Notes: generated by a model from the letters alone, not told the origin. Counted from the stretch's first letter, positions 37,625-47,639 are shown. The stretch: 64,000 nt of DNA from Pycnococcus provasolii (GCA_938743325.2 OW568877.1:62001-126000), one strand, 5' to 3'. Made by a program: numbers and translations.

Positions 37625-38968
37625 TCAATGCCGCTTTTTCGCATCGCGAGATGCAGCCTTCCGCGGGCTCGCACGACGGAAGAAGCATCGCCTTACGAGC
37701 ACAGCAAGAAGGAGCAGGACAAGCACGCTCAGCGCGCCGAATGACGTGCCAACGACGAAGACAGAAAGAAGCTCGTCGTCCGCGCCGACACCAAGCACGG
37801 GAAGGCTCGCGGCGTATCGAGCGACGAGAGAGAGGTGTGCCGCATACGCGAGGCCGCCGTGACGGAAGACGCGGCGATCGTGCTGCGTCGTTGACGAAGG
37901 TTCGTCGTAGGCGGAACACGGCATGCCGACAACGCGAGCGGGAGGTAAGGGAGCATACGCCGATTTGTCCCAAATCTCGCGGAAGGCACGCCCGCGCATG
38001 TGAGAGGGCGCCGGCACGTCGAGCGCCGCCAAGATCGTCGGCGCGAGGTCGATGATCGACATCGGCGACGCGACTTTCGACGACGCACGTACACCACGCC
38101 CTGCGAAGACCCAACGCGTCTCAAGCTCGCTCTGCGTGAAGCCTCCGTGGTGGTAACCTTGTGCATCCCTGCCGTGGTCCGACATGACAATTACGAGTGT
38201 ATCGTTATGCGCCGACGGTCCGAGTGCGTCGAGCACCTGGCCAAGTAGACTGTCCGCGCGCTCGAGCGTTTCACGTTCCAGTCCATGCCTGTGCGCGCAC
38301 TCGTCCACCTCCTGAATGACAGCCCACACGAGCTTGTGTTTGTCCTCCTCGATGAGTTCAATGGCACGCCCAACGACCGCTGCGTCGCTCGCCCGTGCGT
38401 CCGAGCAACCTGCACGGTACGGTGCGACACACTCGGCATGCTCTTCACTCGGCAGCACTCTGTCGAGCGGACACCAGTTGTACACCACTTTCCCCAAAAG
38501 GTTCTTCTCGGCCAGCACTTCAAACAGGGTTGGCGAACGCGCACACCACGGCGTCGACGAGGCGTCGTCTTCGCCACTACTTCTATCGCAGTACACGTGG
38601 TTCGCAATCTGCCTTTTCACTGCGTTGGTATTTTTGTCAGCCGCATTCCAGTCGTTGGACTTGATTCCGTGAAACGTCGCAGGTACACCACTGAATGCTG
38701 ACGCCCAGTTCGCTAGGGAAAGCGTGGGCACTTCTGAGCGCACGGATGCCGATGTTCCTCTTGAGGAGTATAAGGATCGCAACACAGGCATACTTAAGTT
38801 CTCAAGCAAAGAAGAAAAGGAAGAAACCGAATTCGGAGAAAGGGAGGAACCAGGATCCGAGATTCCGACGTGAGCGTCCGAGGAGAGCGCATGGGACGTC
38901 ACAGACGCAGGCACGCCGTCGACGCCGAACACGACGACGCGCCGGAAAAAACTCCATGGGGGCGCCAT
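37625..38968 (-). CDS. Type I phosphodiesterase/nucleotide pyrophosphatase (alkaline phosphatase superfamily), membrane-anchored
   Basis: 447 residues from the ATG at 38968; the longer open frame runs into a GGTC microsatellite and is not credible. Metal-binding Asp17 is in VVVFGVDGVP, the nucleophile is Thr82 in VPTLSLANWASAFSG, and the other metal ligands are in IQEVDECAHRHG and VMSDHGR...HHGG. The spacing is that of NPP-type enzymes and the related GPI ethanolamine-phosphate transferases. A C-terminal helix (SVLVLLLLAVLVRRCFF) anchors it with a short basic tail. It has no clear cleavable signal but the hydrophobic start can act as one. It probably hydrolyses phosphodiester or pyrophosphate bonds outside the cell or in the secretory lumen; the substrate is unknown. 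Confidence 0.75.
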   Translation of the reverse strand: MAPPWSFFRRVVVFGVDGVPASVTSHALSSDAHVGISDPGSSLSPNSVSSFSSLLENLSMPVLRSLYSSRGTSASVRSEVPTLSLANWASAFSGVPATFHGIKSNDWNAADKNTNAVKRQIANHVYCDRSSGEDDASSTPWCARSPTLFEVLAEKNLLGKVVYNWCPLDRVLPSEEHAECVAPYRAGCSDARASDAAVVGRAIELIEEDKHKLVWAVIQEVDECAHRHGLERETLERADSLLGQVLDALGPSAHNDTLVIVMSDHGRDAQGYHHGGFTQSELETRWVFAGRGVRASSKVASPMSIIDLAPTILAALDVPAPSHMRGRAFREIWDKSAYAPLPPARVVGMPCSAYDEPSSTTQHDRRVFRHGGLAYAAHLSLVARYAASLPVLGVGADDELLSVFVVGTSFGALSVLVLLLLAVLVRRCFFRRASPRKAASRDAKKRH

Positions 38969-39665
38969 TGGAAAAAATGGCGAAGAGCGGAGAGAAACTG
39001 CCAAACCCCGAATAATAATCTCAACCTGTTGTTTAATTTTGTTTGCGGCTGAAAATCTCTCTGTGCAAATCTCTCTCTGGCAAATATCTCGGAAAAGCAA
39101 GGGAAAAGAAAAGGGAAAAATACGTCTGTCGGTCGGTCTGTGCGCACAAATCTGCCGGTCGGTCGGTCGGTCGGTCGGTCGGTCGGTCGGTCGGTCGGTC
39201 TGTGCGCACTTGTACAGTACGGTAACTTTCCAGTCGAGCGCACAGATACCCGTAGTTAGATGCACCTCACAGTCACAGATTACAATATTGCTGTATGTGG
39301 GCCATTGTGGGTGGGGGAGCCGCATTACTGCCTGTAGCGTCGTTCTGTCTGTTGTGGTGGTCAAGTAGTACTATGTAAGGGACGGACCCGCTGCCTTATG
39401 CTGTTGAGTGCAAGACAACAGTTCCGAGAGGTGTATTCGTCAAGAATAAGGACCGGCGGCCTTCCTCATCAGAAATCGGACTGGCACCACCTCCAAGCTC
39501 CCTCCTCACATCCATCCTTTACAGGAATCGGGTTCCTTCTTAACTTACGAAAGGCTTCTCAACTACAGTACATACAGCAGCATGTTACAGCCGTCTTACA
39601 CACATGTATCCTATATAATCCTTAACAGACGTAAACATACAACGCCATCATGACCTCGGATGTTG
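38969..39665. other. Intergenic region with microsatellite
   Basis: It holds repeated CTCTCTCTGGCAAAT near 39056-39080 and a perfect (GGTC)11 tract at 39156-39200. The remaining sequence to 39665 shows no gene. Confidence 0.55.
39156..39200 (+). repeat. (GGTC)n microsatellite
   Basis: Eleven perfect tandem tetramers, with an imperfect GGTCGGTC just upstream at 39131. Confidence 0.95.
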
Positions 39666-41462
39666 TTATGACGATGGTTTTTGGCGCTGGACACTCATGC
39701 CGATTAGCTTGAACTTCGTCTTCTCACCCACGGACTCCAGCTTGAGGTTGGCGACGCACGCAGTGCCTCGTGCGACGTGGTGGCCATGCGGTGAAATCGT
39801 TAGCGGAAATATTCTCGTGCGCGAAACAGCTTTCAATGGAGGGTCCACGCCGCCGTCTATCACGATCGTGTCGCACGTGCACACGCCCTCACAGCTGACG
39901 CGAGCCGCGCCGACGAAATCCTTCGCTGCGAGATATGAAAGAGAAACCTGAAATTTGCCCTCGAAGCCGCCAATCGCCTTGCCTCGGTGCTCGAGCAGGC
40001 GAGCAGGCAGCAATACAATGCCAACCGTCGCGTTAGGTGCAACAGCAACGAGGCCAGCCTTGACGCGCTTTTTCTGATCGTCCGTGCCGTCGAGAGGGTG
40101 CGAGGTGAAGAACCAGTGCGCAGCATGTTGACCGCGGTACTGCGGCGCCAACGCTTCAAGCGAGCCATCGTGTGTGTAAGCAATAGTTTCATTTTCCTTC
40201 AAATTCAGGCAATTGACTGAGTTGGACTCATCGGTGTGTGCAGCTGGCGGAGGCGGCGGCAACTCAGCCGGAATTGCGGTGGCATTCGCGCGCTCCATCG
40301 CCAACGTGACCCACGACATGAGCGATTCCTTGAACAGCGTGCACAACTTGCACTTTTGGTTTTTGAATGCCGGGTGCAAGCCGTCTTCCGTGAGTGAACT
40401 GGGCGGCCAGGCGCGTGTGTCGCGTTTCTCCATGAGAGGCATGAGCGCCTTCTTGACGCTGACGTGCCCAACCTCGCCCGCCAAGTCGCTCACAATCTTT
40501 TCGAGCGCGGGTGTGATTCGGCCAACGCTTCCCTGCTTCTGCAGTCGATCCAAGACGAGTTCGCCATCTTCGAGAACTTTTCGGCACTCAGCTGGCGACT
40601 TGTTCAGGCGCGCGAGCTGATCGTCGAGGCACCACTCGTGCAAGTCGAAGATGAGCACCGCTGGTCGGCTCGGCAGGCGCAGCATGAGGTCAACGAGAAA
40701 ACGCACGTGCCTGGTGTCGTTAGGGTTGTCGATGTTCACCGCATACTCGACGATGATAAGGTCCGCGTCAGGGTAAAGGTACTCTTCTGGGCACATCAGT
40801 GTAATCTGTGGGTTCGTCGCGCTTTGGCCTGCGTTAATGGCAGTGTGCGGCGAGCCGATGAGTGTCGTCGTCGTCGTCGTCGTCGAAGCATCAGTCGCCG
40901 CACGACGTGGCCACCATCCTGGTGCACTCCGGCGCGTCACTGCTGCCGGCGCTGTCGGCCGCGCAGACGGGCCGTTGCGTCGTCCTTGTGCGACGGAGAT
41001 CGCCTCAAGGAGTTGCGGCATCACGTATTCACTGTTTAGCGTTCGTGCGTTTTGACCACCTCGTGCTCTGAAGTCATCGATGCGGTTCTCCAGCCACGGT
41101 TCCAAGGAGCCGAAGGGTGGCGTATCCTGGAGTACAGTAAATGGTGGTCCTTCGTGGACGGAGCGTTCGCAGCCGTGGCCGGCACACCCGAAGAAGTTCT
41201 CCATGTTGGAACCTCCGACGCCGAGGATTCGGATCGTCTCGTTGCGCATGAGCTTGCGTGCGAATCTCAAGACAGTCTCCCCGCCGAGGTTAAGCACACC
41301 ACTTCTAAAAAAAGCAGAAACATCACCGGAGACGTCATCAGTCAAATCATCACCACCTCTCCGGTGATGATGATCATCCAAACTGCAAACTTTGCGCACC
41401 GAGGAGCACAAAAAAACCACCACCAAAAAGACCACGAGAAGAAGCTTAAGACATTTCATCAT
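39666..41462 (-). CDS. SGNH-hydrolase-like secreted or type II membrane protein
   Basis: 598 residues from the ATG at 41462 (the frame opens at a GTG). The N-terminus MMKCLKLLLVVFLVVVFLCS is a signal peptide or anchor. The SGNH-like fold is suggested by ILGVGGSNMENFF (block I, about residue 80), DADLIIVEYAVNIDNPN (about 235, the family's block III area with Asn) and LTEDGLHPAFKNQ (block V, Asp-x-x-His, near 345). Between blocks I and III is a Pro/Arg/Thr-rich insertion ending in a Thr run. A second, beta-rich domain of unknown type fills 420-598. Related proteins in algae are mostly unstudied; an esterase acting on glycans is the likely role. Confidence 0.55.
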   Translation of the reverse strand: MMKCLKLLLVVFLVVVFLCSSVRKVCSLDDHHHRRGGDDLTDDVSGDVSAFFRSGVLNLGGETVLRFARKLMRNETIRILGVGGSNMENFFGCAGHGCERSVHEGPPFTVLQDTPPFGSLEPWLENRIDDFRARGGQNARTLNSEYVMPQLLEAISVAQGRRNGPSARPTAPAAVTRRSAPGWWPRRAATDASTTTTTTTLIGSPHTAINAGQSATNPQITLMCPEEYLYPDADLIIVEYAVNIDNPNDTRHVRFLVDLMLRLPSRPAVLIFDLHEWCLDDQLARLNKSPAECRKVLEDGELVLDRLQKQGSVGRITPALEKIVSDLAGEVGHVSVKKALMPLMEKRDTRAWPPSSLTEDGLHPAFKNQKCKLCTLFKESLMSWVTLAMERANATAIPAELPPPPPAAHTDESNSVNCLNLKENETIAYTHDGSLEALAPQYRGQHAAHWFFTSHPLDGTDDQKKRVKAGLVAVAPNATVGIVLLPARLLEHRGKAIGGFEGKFQVSLSYLAAKDFVGAARVSCEGVCTCDTIVIDGGVDPPLKAVSRTRIFPLTISPHGHHVARGTACVANLKLESVGEKTKFKLIGMSVQRQKPSS

Positions 41463-41627
41463 CGGAGCCGGCCGGTGTGACACTTATTTTTTAAAAAAAT
41501 AATATCGCCGCCGTCATGGATGATGGGGAGGTTGATGATTTGGATGGGGAGCCCGGGAGGTTACCTCCTCCCCGCCCGCACTCACGTAAAGGCCCGGCCC
41601 AGACGGTGGCCTAACGTTACAAATTAG
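41463..41627. other. Short spacer between two minus-strand genes
   Basis: Contains an AT stretch (TTTTTTAAAAAAATAATA) and GC-rich GGTTACCTCCTCCCCGCCC. Probably promoter of the SGNH gene and 3' end of the UFD1-like gene. Confidence 0.4.
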
Positions 41628-42650
41628 TTACCTGCGCTTCTCTAGCGCCTCGAGCGCAGCGCGACGACGTTCCTCCGCGCTCGGCTGAGGAGCTTGTTGT
41701 TCGTCGCTCTCCGGAGTAGCAGCTTGCATCTTCGCAGGTGCGGGCTTCGAAGGAGGAGGAGGGTGCGCAGCCTCGAACGCGCGACGCGCCTCCTCCAACG
41801 CCGCCTCGCGACGGCGGGCCGCCTCCATCGCCGCCTCCGCCTCCTCGCTCGGCAAGACGATCGCCTCCAAGTCGACATCCACAACCTGCACCGCGCTCTC
41901 CGGCTCTGCACCCACGACGCGAACGGTCAGCGTCGTGCCTTCGGACGACGGCACGTGCAAGGTGTCCCCGGCGGTTAGCGTGCACCGCGTGAGAAGTTCC
42001 GTCTGAAGGGCAGCCTCGACATCGCCGCCGCTGACGCGCTCCTCGAACCCCGCTTGGACAGGCTGAAACTTCGCGGACTGTCCCTTGGGCAGTCTCACGT
42101 ATTGCACGTGCACCTGTACTCCTTGAATTTTTCCGACGTCTGCGTCGTCGATGTTCAGGTTTTCGAGGATGGAAGGTGGCAGTCCTATTTGCTGGTCTGG
42201 CGCCCCAAATCCGAGCAAGCCTGCGTGCGTGGTTTTTCCGTTGGCTGTTATGGCAAACGAAGGACTGCCTTTCACGAAACCAGGCTGATTTTCAAGTTCA
42301 GCTTTTGCAGACGACGGGAGTAAAATTTTGTCCGCTCGCCTTCGAATATTTTTAGACGCACCCGAGTCGTGTAAGGATGCACAAGCTAGTGCTGTGACTC
42401 TCAACTCCGACGAAAACAAAACACCGCCCCCTTTTTCACGAGTAAGGAACAACTGCTCCTCTTCATGAAGAAGACGTTCATGAGAAGCAGCACGTTGCGC
42501 GGAAGCAGCTTCTTTCTCACGAGCACGACGAGCACGAGCTTCTTCCAAAGCTTGGGAGCGGACCGACTGCTTATTCAGAGCACTATCGATCAGGCTAGAG
42601 TGCTCCGCCTGAAGACGACGCTTCGACGACGCCAGTGTAGACGAGAGCAT
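41628..42650 (-). CDS. UFD1-domain protein
   Basis: 340 residues from the first ATG (42650). The first 75 residues form an Ala/Glu/Arg-rich coiled coil. The UFD1 double-psi beta-barrel follows (about 115-260): IGLPPSILENLNI, VHVQYVRLPKGQSAKFQPVQ, and RCTLTAGDTLHV then VDVDLEAIVLPSEEA at the end of the domain, closely matching the family consensus. A Glu/Arg-rich helical C-terminus ends at 340. UFD1 works with NPL4 and the AAA ATPase CDC48 in extracting ubiquitinated proteins. The N-terminal coiled coil differs from canonical UFD1, so this may be the plant-type UFD1-like paralogue. Confidence 0.75.
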   Translation of the reverse strand: MLSSTLASSKRRLQAEHSSLIDSALNKQSVRSQALEEARARRAREKEAASAQRAASHERLLHEEEQLFLTREKGGGVLFSSELRVTALACASLHDSGASKNIRRRADKILLPSSAKAELENQPGFVKGSPSFAITANGKTTHAGLLGFGAPDQQIGLPPSILENLNIDDADVGKIQGVQVHVQYVRLPKGQSAKFQPVQAGFEERVSGGDVEAALQTELLTRCTLTAGDTLHVPSSEGTTLTVRVVGAEPESAVQVVDVDLEAIVLPSEEAEAAMEAARRREAALEEARRAFEAAHPPPPSKPAPAKMQAATPESDEQQAPQPSAEERRRAALEALEKRR

Positions 42651-43710
42651 ACTATAAATAAATGTACCAAAGGACACCTGTAAACGGACAACTATTTTAT
42701 TTTATGTGCAATTATTGTCGGAAGCGGAGCGGAATGAAAGTTCCCGGAGGTAGATTTGTGGGCCCAATTTCCCCCCTCTGGACACGCGGCCTTTACGCGG
42801 CGAAGACCCCATCCAAATTATTATGGATTTCGCAGCTTCGGTTTCGGGTCTCCAGAAGGGTACAGTAAGGACTACCTTAGATGATCGGGGATACTCCTCT
42901 GGTCTGGTCGCTGTGAAATCATATGTTGGGCAGGTGTTCATTCCGATTCCCTTTGTTTCCGGACCCCCCTCTTCTTCTGACCTCAAGACCTCAACTCGTC
43001 GCTCGAGGGACAACAAGTGTTCCCGCGTAAGTCAGAACACATAAACAAAAAGATTTATCAATAGAGCGCGTCCTGACAAACAAAGCACTCTTTCTTGTCC
43101 ATGCAATTCTACAACAACAGACAGTACATGAGGCAATGACGCGGGTACGGCGCAATACTGTAGCATCGCATGTTGCGTACGTGCAAACGATATCGAAGGT
43201 CGACGACACCTACTCGCAAACGCGGCCGTCGTAGACCCGCGCGCGCGTCGGTGGCCGCGCGCGGTCGTCGCGGTCGCCCTCGCGCTCGCGGCGAAAACAA
43301 ACCGGAGGAGAACGTACGAGGATATACTACGGCGGGTGTGAAATGAAGGAGTCCACTTCGCGAGCGTCTCGGCCGACTCGGCGTGCACCGAGCTCTTGTC
43401 GTTGAACACGGCGAATGCCGGCAGGTCACGGAAGAGACCGTCGGACCCGCCCAGCATCGATAGAGCGACGTCGCTCTTCGTGCTGACGCACTCCGCCGTA
43501 TCGACCCGACGCCCAGACGGCCCAGTTGAGTCGCGCTTGTTCGAGATTACTGTCTTGTCCGTCTACGTAAAAGTGACGCACCTGACGCGCTGGTCGATTT
43601 CCTCACCGAGGCACACGCAGCCAAGCACACCATGCCCGGGTGCGAAAAAACGCTTTGGGGGTCGATCAAGTCCTTGAAGCATATTATTACAACAAGCCAC
43701 AAGTATTGGC
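42651..43710. other. Intergenic region of 1.06 kb
   Basis: No confident gene. A minus-strand frame at 43032-43457 has a protein-like upstream part (MLGGSDGLFRDLPAFAVFND) that degenerates into Arg/Ala/Thr-rich translation; no family was recognised, and no usable intron connects it to the ATG at 43682. It may be a decayed gene. Confidence 0.35.
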
Positions 43711-44550
43711 TCACTCCACCACCTTGACAACCTTCTTGCTATAAACAGCGAACCGTTCCAAGTCGTTCTTCAAGATATTCTCCAGCACAGGCCCGAGCGC
43801 CATGCCCATGGGCTGAAGAGCCTCCGGCGCGGCGTAACTCACGCTGAGCGTGATGGCGCAACTCGTCGGACTCTCGTAGCGTATCACAACCTTGCCCTTG
43901 TTCGTCACGAGCGCCGCACGCGCGTTCGCGTCCGTTCCTGCCGCGACCGCCGCCGCTTCGTCCGCGACCCACGCGATGGTTCGGAAACCGTCGCCTTCGA
44001 CGGGTTCGCTATTCAAAGCGTACCAGCTGTACTCGAGCCTTTGTCCGAGCGGCCGATCCCACGGCTTGGGCAGCGTGTCCGTGCTCACCGTCCACTTCGA
44101 GAGTCTGTCGTCGTCGAACCCAGTCTGCACGCTCGTCACCCACGGCATCCACTTCGGTATGCGCCTTCTGTCCGACCAGAGTGCGAACGCCGCCTCGAGC
44201 GGGATGGGCGCGACACATGAGGCGGTGGACGTCAGGAATTGCGAGTCGCTTGCGCGTGTGCGTACCGCGTCCCTCGAGGATGTGCGTCTGTTCGTCGGGG
44301 TGCGCAGATTTCCCGTGCGAGGAGCTTGGGAAAGCTTGTTGTGTCGTCGGGCTGACTTGTCAGATCCATGCCACAAACCGCTAACACGCGTGTCATGTTT
44401 CCCTGCAGCCCGAGAAGGCGATGCGAGCGCGAGCCGAGAAGACGACACTCGGAACCGAGAAGGCTTGAAGGAACTGAGACCGAGTCCTGAGAAGGCGTGA
44501 GAGTGAGAGTGAGAGTGTGGCACGGATGACACACAACGAGAAGCAGACAT
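43711..44550 (-). CDS. SRPBCC/START-like (polyketide cyclase type) protein, probably plastid-targeted
   Basis: 279 residues from the ATG at 44550 (the upstream frame opens at a TTG). Residues 1-100 are Ser/Arg/His-rich with few acidic residues, typical of a transit peptide. The SRPBCC domain (about 105-275) begins TSTASCVAPIPLEAAFALWS, the usual first strand and helix, and continues RIPKWMPWVTSVQ, WDRPLGQRLEYSWYAL and FRTIAWV. It ends in the long C-terminal helix NILKNDLERFAVYSKKVV. Cyanobacterial and plastid homologues are of unknown function; this fold binds hydrophobic ligands. Full-length, no odd residues. Confidence 0.7.
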   Translation of the reverse strand: MSASRCVSSVPHSHSHSHAFSGLGLSSFKPSRFRVSSSRLALASPSRAAGKHDTRVSGLWHGSDKSARRHNKLSQAPRTGNLRTPTNRRTSSRDAVRTRASDSQFLTSTASCVAPIPLEAAFALWSDRRRIPKWMPWVTSVQTGFDDDRLSKWTVSTDTLPKPWDRPLGQRLEYSWYALNSEPVEGDGFRTIAWVADEAAAVAAGTDANARAALVTNKGKVVIRYESPTSCAITLSVSYAAPEALQPMGMALGPVLENILKNDLERFAVYSKKVVKVVE

Positions 44551-44644
44551 CTCAAGAAGAATGAACGAATGACAATCGGAGGAGGATGGGGAGATGCGAA
44601 AATGAAAAAAAACGCAAACACGGCAACAGAGAAACGGGAGGAGT

Positions 44645-44772
44645 TTTCGCCTGAAGTGGACCAAAAAAGCCGAATTTCGCCTGAAGTGGACCGTTAACTA
44701 ACCCTAGCCCTAACCCTAGACCTAACCCTAACCCTAATCCCTAACCCTACACCCTAATCCCTAACCCTACAG
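44645..44772 (+). repeat. Transposon-end-like module: duplicated 18-mer plus telomere-like array
   Basis: TTTCGCCTGAAGTGGACC occurs at 44645 and 44675 (30-bp period), followed at 44696-44772 by CCCTAGACCTAACCCTA and tandem CACCCTAATCCCTAACCCTA units. The layout and the array match the left end of the Mutator-like element at 18877. It starts 95 bp upstream of the SRPBCC gene's ATG. Confidence 0.85.
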
Positions 44773-44863
44773 CCGGACTATTTTTGCCGACTATTTGGGT
44801 GGTATTTTTTCCCCCCCCACTTTTTTTTTTGTTACTTCCCCGGTACCCGACCCTGCTACTCAC

Positions 44864-45301
44864 TTAGAGGCGGCGCAAGCCGCTGCGCGTTGAAAAAGGC
44901 GACACCATCAAGGCGCCGGCGCCGGCGCCGGCGCCCGCGCTCGAGGCGCCGGCGCTCGCGACGGCGTCATCGCGAGCGATGGTTGAGCGCGTGAACTCCC
45001 CCCTCGACTTGAATCGCTTCGTCTTCGGCTTCCCCATCTTCTTCTTGTCAGGCGGCGGCTTCACGACCGGGTCGTCTTCAGATGCGGCGATGTCTCCGAT
45101 GCCACGACCCTCAGGCATGTGCACCACCATGCTGTCAACGCCTTTCTTGAACGTGTCCGTAAGGTAGCACTCACCGCAGTACTTGCGGTAGAACTCCATC
45201 ATGTCGGCAATCACTCCACCACTCTTCTCCTTTGGCAAGTGATCCGTGGAAGGAGTACGAGAACTTCGAGTGTTACCCGAAGTTACTCGGTCCGCTCGCA
45301 C
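44864..45301 (-). pseudogene. Second Mutator-like transposase remnant (C-terminal tail)
   Basis: The product contains YCGECYLTDTFKKGVDSMVV and PPPDKKKMGKPKTKRFKSRG, the form of the tail after the SWIM finger in MULE transposases (a Pro-Pro, then Lys/Arg-rich G-R/K-P-K-x-K-R motif). An Ala/Gly repeat ends it. SWIM and DDE parts are not found upstream in frame. Only one terminal module (44645-44772) is visible, so the copy is truncated. Confidence 0.5.
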
Positions 45302-45640
45302 TTCCTTCAGTAGTCAGTACCTCTCGCAACGCCGAGACCGACGTGTCGTCCAGCTCGAAGTAGTTCAGCGGCCATCGCCTTGAGCTCATTCTTGATGTCC
45401 GACAAGTTCAGAGCGCCGCTTCTTGGTCTCTTTCTTCTTCTTCCGCTTTAGGCTCTTCAGACTTCAACCCGCTCATGAGCTGCTCAGCCGCGCCGGTGTT
45501 AGCCTGATCGCCGCCGCGGCTCTTTATACTTGTCCTTGTCCACGACGCGATACAGGAGAGCTGTCTTGATTGTCTCCAGATTTTCGAAGTAGTCCTTGAA
45601 AATGTCCTCGATTCGTCGGAACGTTGGGGTTGGATTGCTG
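45302..45640 (-). pseudogene. Degraded coding-like sequence
   Basis: Minus-strand pieces such as RRIEDIFKDYFENLETIKTA and a Lys/Glu-rich segment lie in different frames with stops. They may belong to the same transposon as 44864-45301 or to a decayed host gene. Confidence 0.3.
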
Positions 45641-46144
45641 TCTGTGTTTATTCACTTTGAGGTGCAGTAGTTCTCCAAGTGCTGCCATCGATGCGTCTGC
45701 TACAACAACATATTACATACCACCGTTTGGCGCCGCGGTGTCGTCTGCGTCGCTCCACCGTGATGCGGCTTAAGAACCGAGTGTCAACTCGTGCTCTACC
45801 AGAGGTATGCCGAAACTCGAGAAGCAGTCGTTTAACGACAGCCGCTCGGTCGTTGAAAGCAGCCCGTGGCGGCATATCTTTCCACCGTGGCAGATGTGGC
45901 TGCGCGTATCCGACCAACCTGTTCGTGGAGGAGGCGGGCCCCCCGTCATGGGGAAGGCACCAACGACGTGTCCCGGGGGGGCCCACCCACCCAGTGTGCG
46001 AGGGAGGGAGGGGGAGAACGCGGCCCGAACGCGGCCGCCCGAGAGAGAGAGAGAGAGAAGTTTGACTTTCCGCGTCATTCTTGTGCGGGCGTTCTTAGTT
46101 CGAAGTTCGAAGTTCGAACGAAGAGGAGCTTGCACGCAGTAAGT

Positions 46145-47639
46145 ATGGCGTCGTCGTCGTCGTCCTCAGGATTTTCGTGCTTGCCTTTCCTCGGAGGCCT
46201 CGGTGGCCGTCTCGGTCTCGGTGGTCTTTTGGGCTCATCTTCCTCCTCCAACCACTTAAGCTCCGCGGATAGGTTGAAGTTATCCATGGCCGCACGCGCT
46301 CGTTATCTCCGTCGTCGAAAAGCTTTGTTTCAATTTTTGAATAAAATTCTCATGACCATCCCGCTTGCTTCGACAATAGCTCGACTGTACCGCACGTACC
46401 CGAACTTTGTACCCGTCGTTGGACAACTCATGGGAATCATCACCGTCTTCGCTATCGTCGCCGTCATCTCCAGCATATCCAACTACGACGCGGGGGCCAT
46501 CTTCGTCGCGGGCATTCTCGCCTTGGTCATTGCTGTCACCTCGCTCGCTACGTCCGCGGGAGATAAGAACCTCAAACTGCTCTACTACATGGCCGTGGGA
46601 ATGGTTGTCGCACAACTGCCGTGCATGGTATTTGTCAGCAACGCAAAACAGCTACTCACACTGCAAGGGGCAGCCATACAAACGGCCGTGGAGCTCAAGC
46701 AACTCTACACACAGAACGAGGTTCGAAACGCAGACGTGTGGAACGAGGTCACCGGTGCCGTGCTCAAGCCGGATATTGGGGGAGAGGCTTGGGTCCAACT
46801 GCCACCACCCGAAAGCAGCGACGCGCGCGTATTCACCGAAACGGAAGACGGGTGGAAACGTATCGTGCCAAAGTTTGGACTCGAAAGGCAGGCTGGCGTC
46901 GACAAGCGAGGGACGTTCTGCGCACTGCCTATCGTGCCCAACACCATGCTGCCGCTGGACAGGCCGTGGGACATGCGCTATGACGCCGTGCACTCCGTCG
47001 TGTTGTGCCACAACGACTGGCAAGGCTTCGTCAGATGCTCGGACGCATTTCGAGGGAACTTCTCGTCGAGCGACTGGTGGGGGTACCAGTCGCTCAAAAA
47101 GTGCTACGACGACGCGGTAACGGCAACAAATAACAAAACCGCCGCAGGAGACGATAAAGCGAAGAAGCTTTACCTTACCAGGTACTCGTTCGCGTCGTTC
47201 GAAGACTCGTCGTACGAGGTGGGACGCGCGATGCAAAGCGTCACGCTGCAGAATCCGCTGCTCCTCTTCGACGAAAACGCCGTCGTGGTGGTGAGGCAGG
47301 AGGAGACTGCGTGCTGCGACGTGCAAGCGACAACCGCGGGACTTACGTCCGTCGTATGCATGCTTGCCACCTTCCTACCCCTGCTGTTCAACATCTGTTA
47401 CCGCTCGTACGCGGCATCCGCGAAGATGCGCGAGGAATACCGACGCAAGCGACAGGGCTTTGCAGGCTGGGTACGTTTTACCTCCAAAATCATCCGTGGA
47501 GTGGCGGAATGAACATGATTCAAATAGCACTAACCTAACACACCCCCGTAAATTAAAACAGGTACCAACGAAGTCGCGCCTGAAGAAGATGGCTGGCAAA
47601 CATCGAAGGGCGGAGGTGCGCATGGAAATGATTGGATAA
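46145..47639 (+). CDS. Unknown multi-pass membrane protein, probably two exons
   Basis: Unspliced, the frame ends at 47512 (455 residues). A 91-bp GT-AG intron at 47471-47561 (CTGG|GTACGT to AACAG|GTACCA, phase 0) would replace the last 13 residues by a basic tail (VPTKSRLKKMAGKHRRAEVR) ending at 47639 (467 residues). I prefer the spliced form, moderately. Residues 1-45 are Gly/Ser-rich. Membrane segments lie at about 88-112 (VVGQLMGIITVFAIVAVISS), 117-138 and 147-165, then a soluble domain of some 220 residues with six to eight Cys, and a last helix near 405-425 (TSVVCMLATFLPLLFNICYR). No family was recognised. The long Cys-containing loop between membrane segments is likely extracytoplasmic. 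Confidence 0.6.

Larger units (their letters stand above)
44551..46144. other. Gene-poor interval with a second Mutator-like remnant
   Basis: It holds the repeat module at 44645-44772, a transposase remnant at 44864-45301 and degraded coding-like sequence to about 45640. From 45640 to 46144 an open plus-strand frame runs into the membrane protein but is GAGA- and C-rich and reads as leader. Confidence 0.5.

Noticed and set aside
39000-39364. N-terminal extension of the phosphodiesterase (PTDRPTDR repeats)
   Set aside because: It reads through the GGTC microsatellite; the ATG at 38968 lies directly before the conserved first strand.
43562-43682. Two-exon gene starting at the ATG at 43682 and joining 43457
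   Set aside because: The CAG|GTGCGT donor is good, but the only acceptor that reaches the next frame would make an intron of about 20 bp, and the phases do not match.
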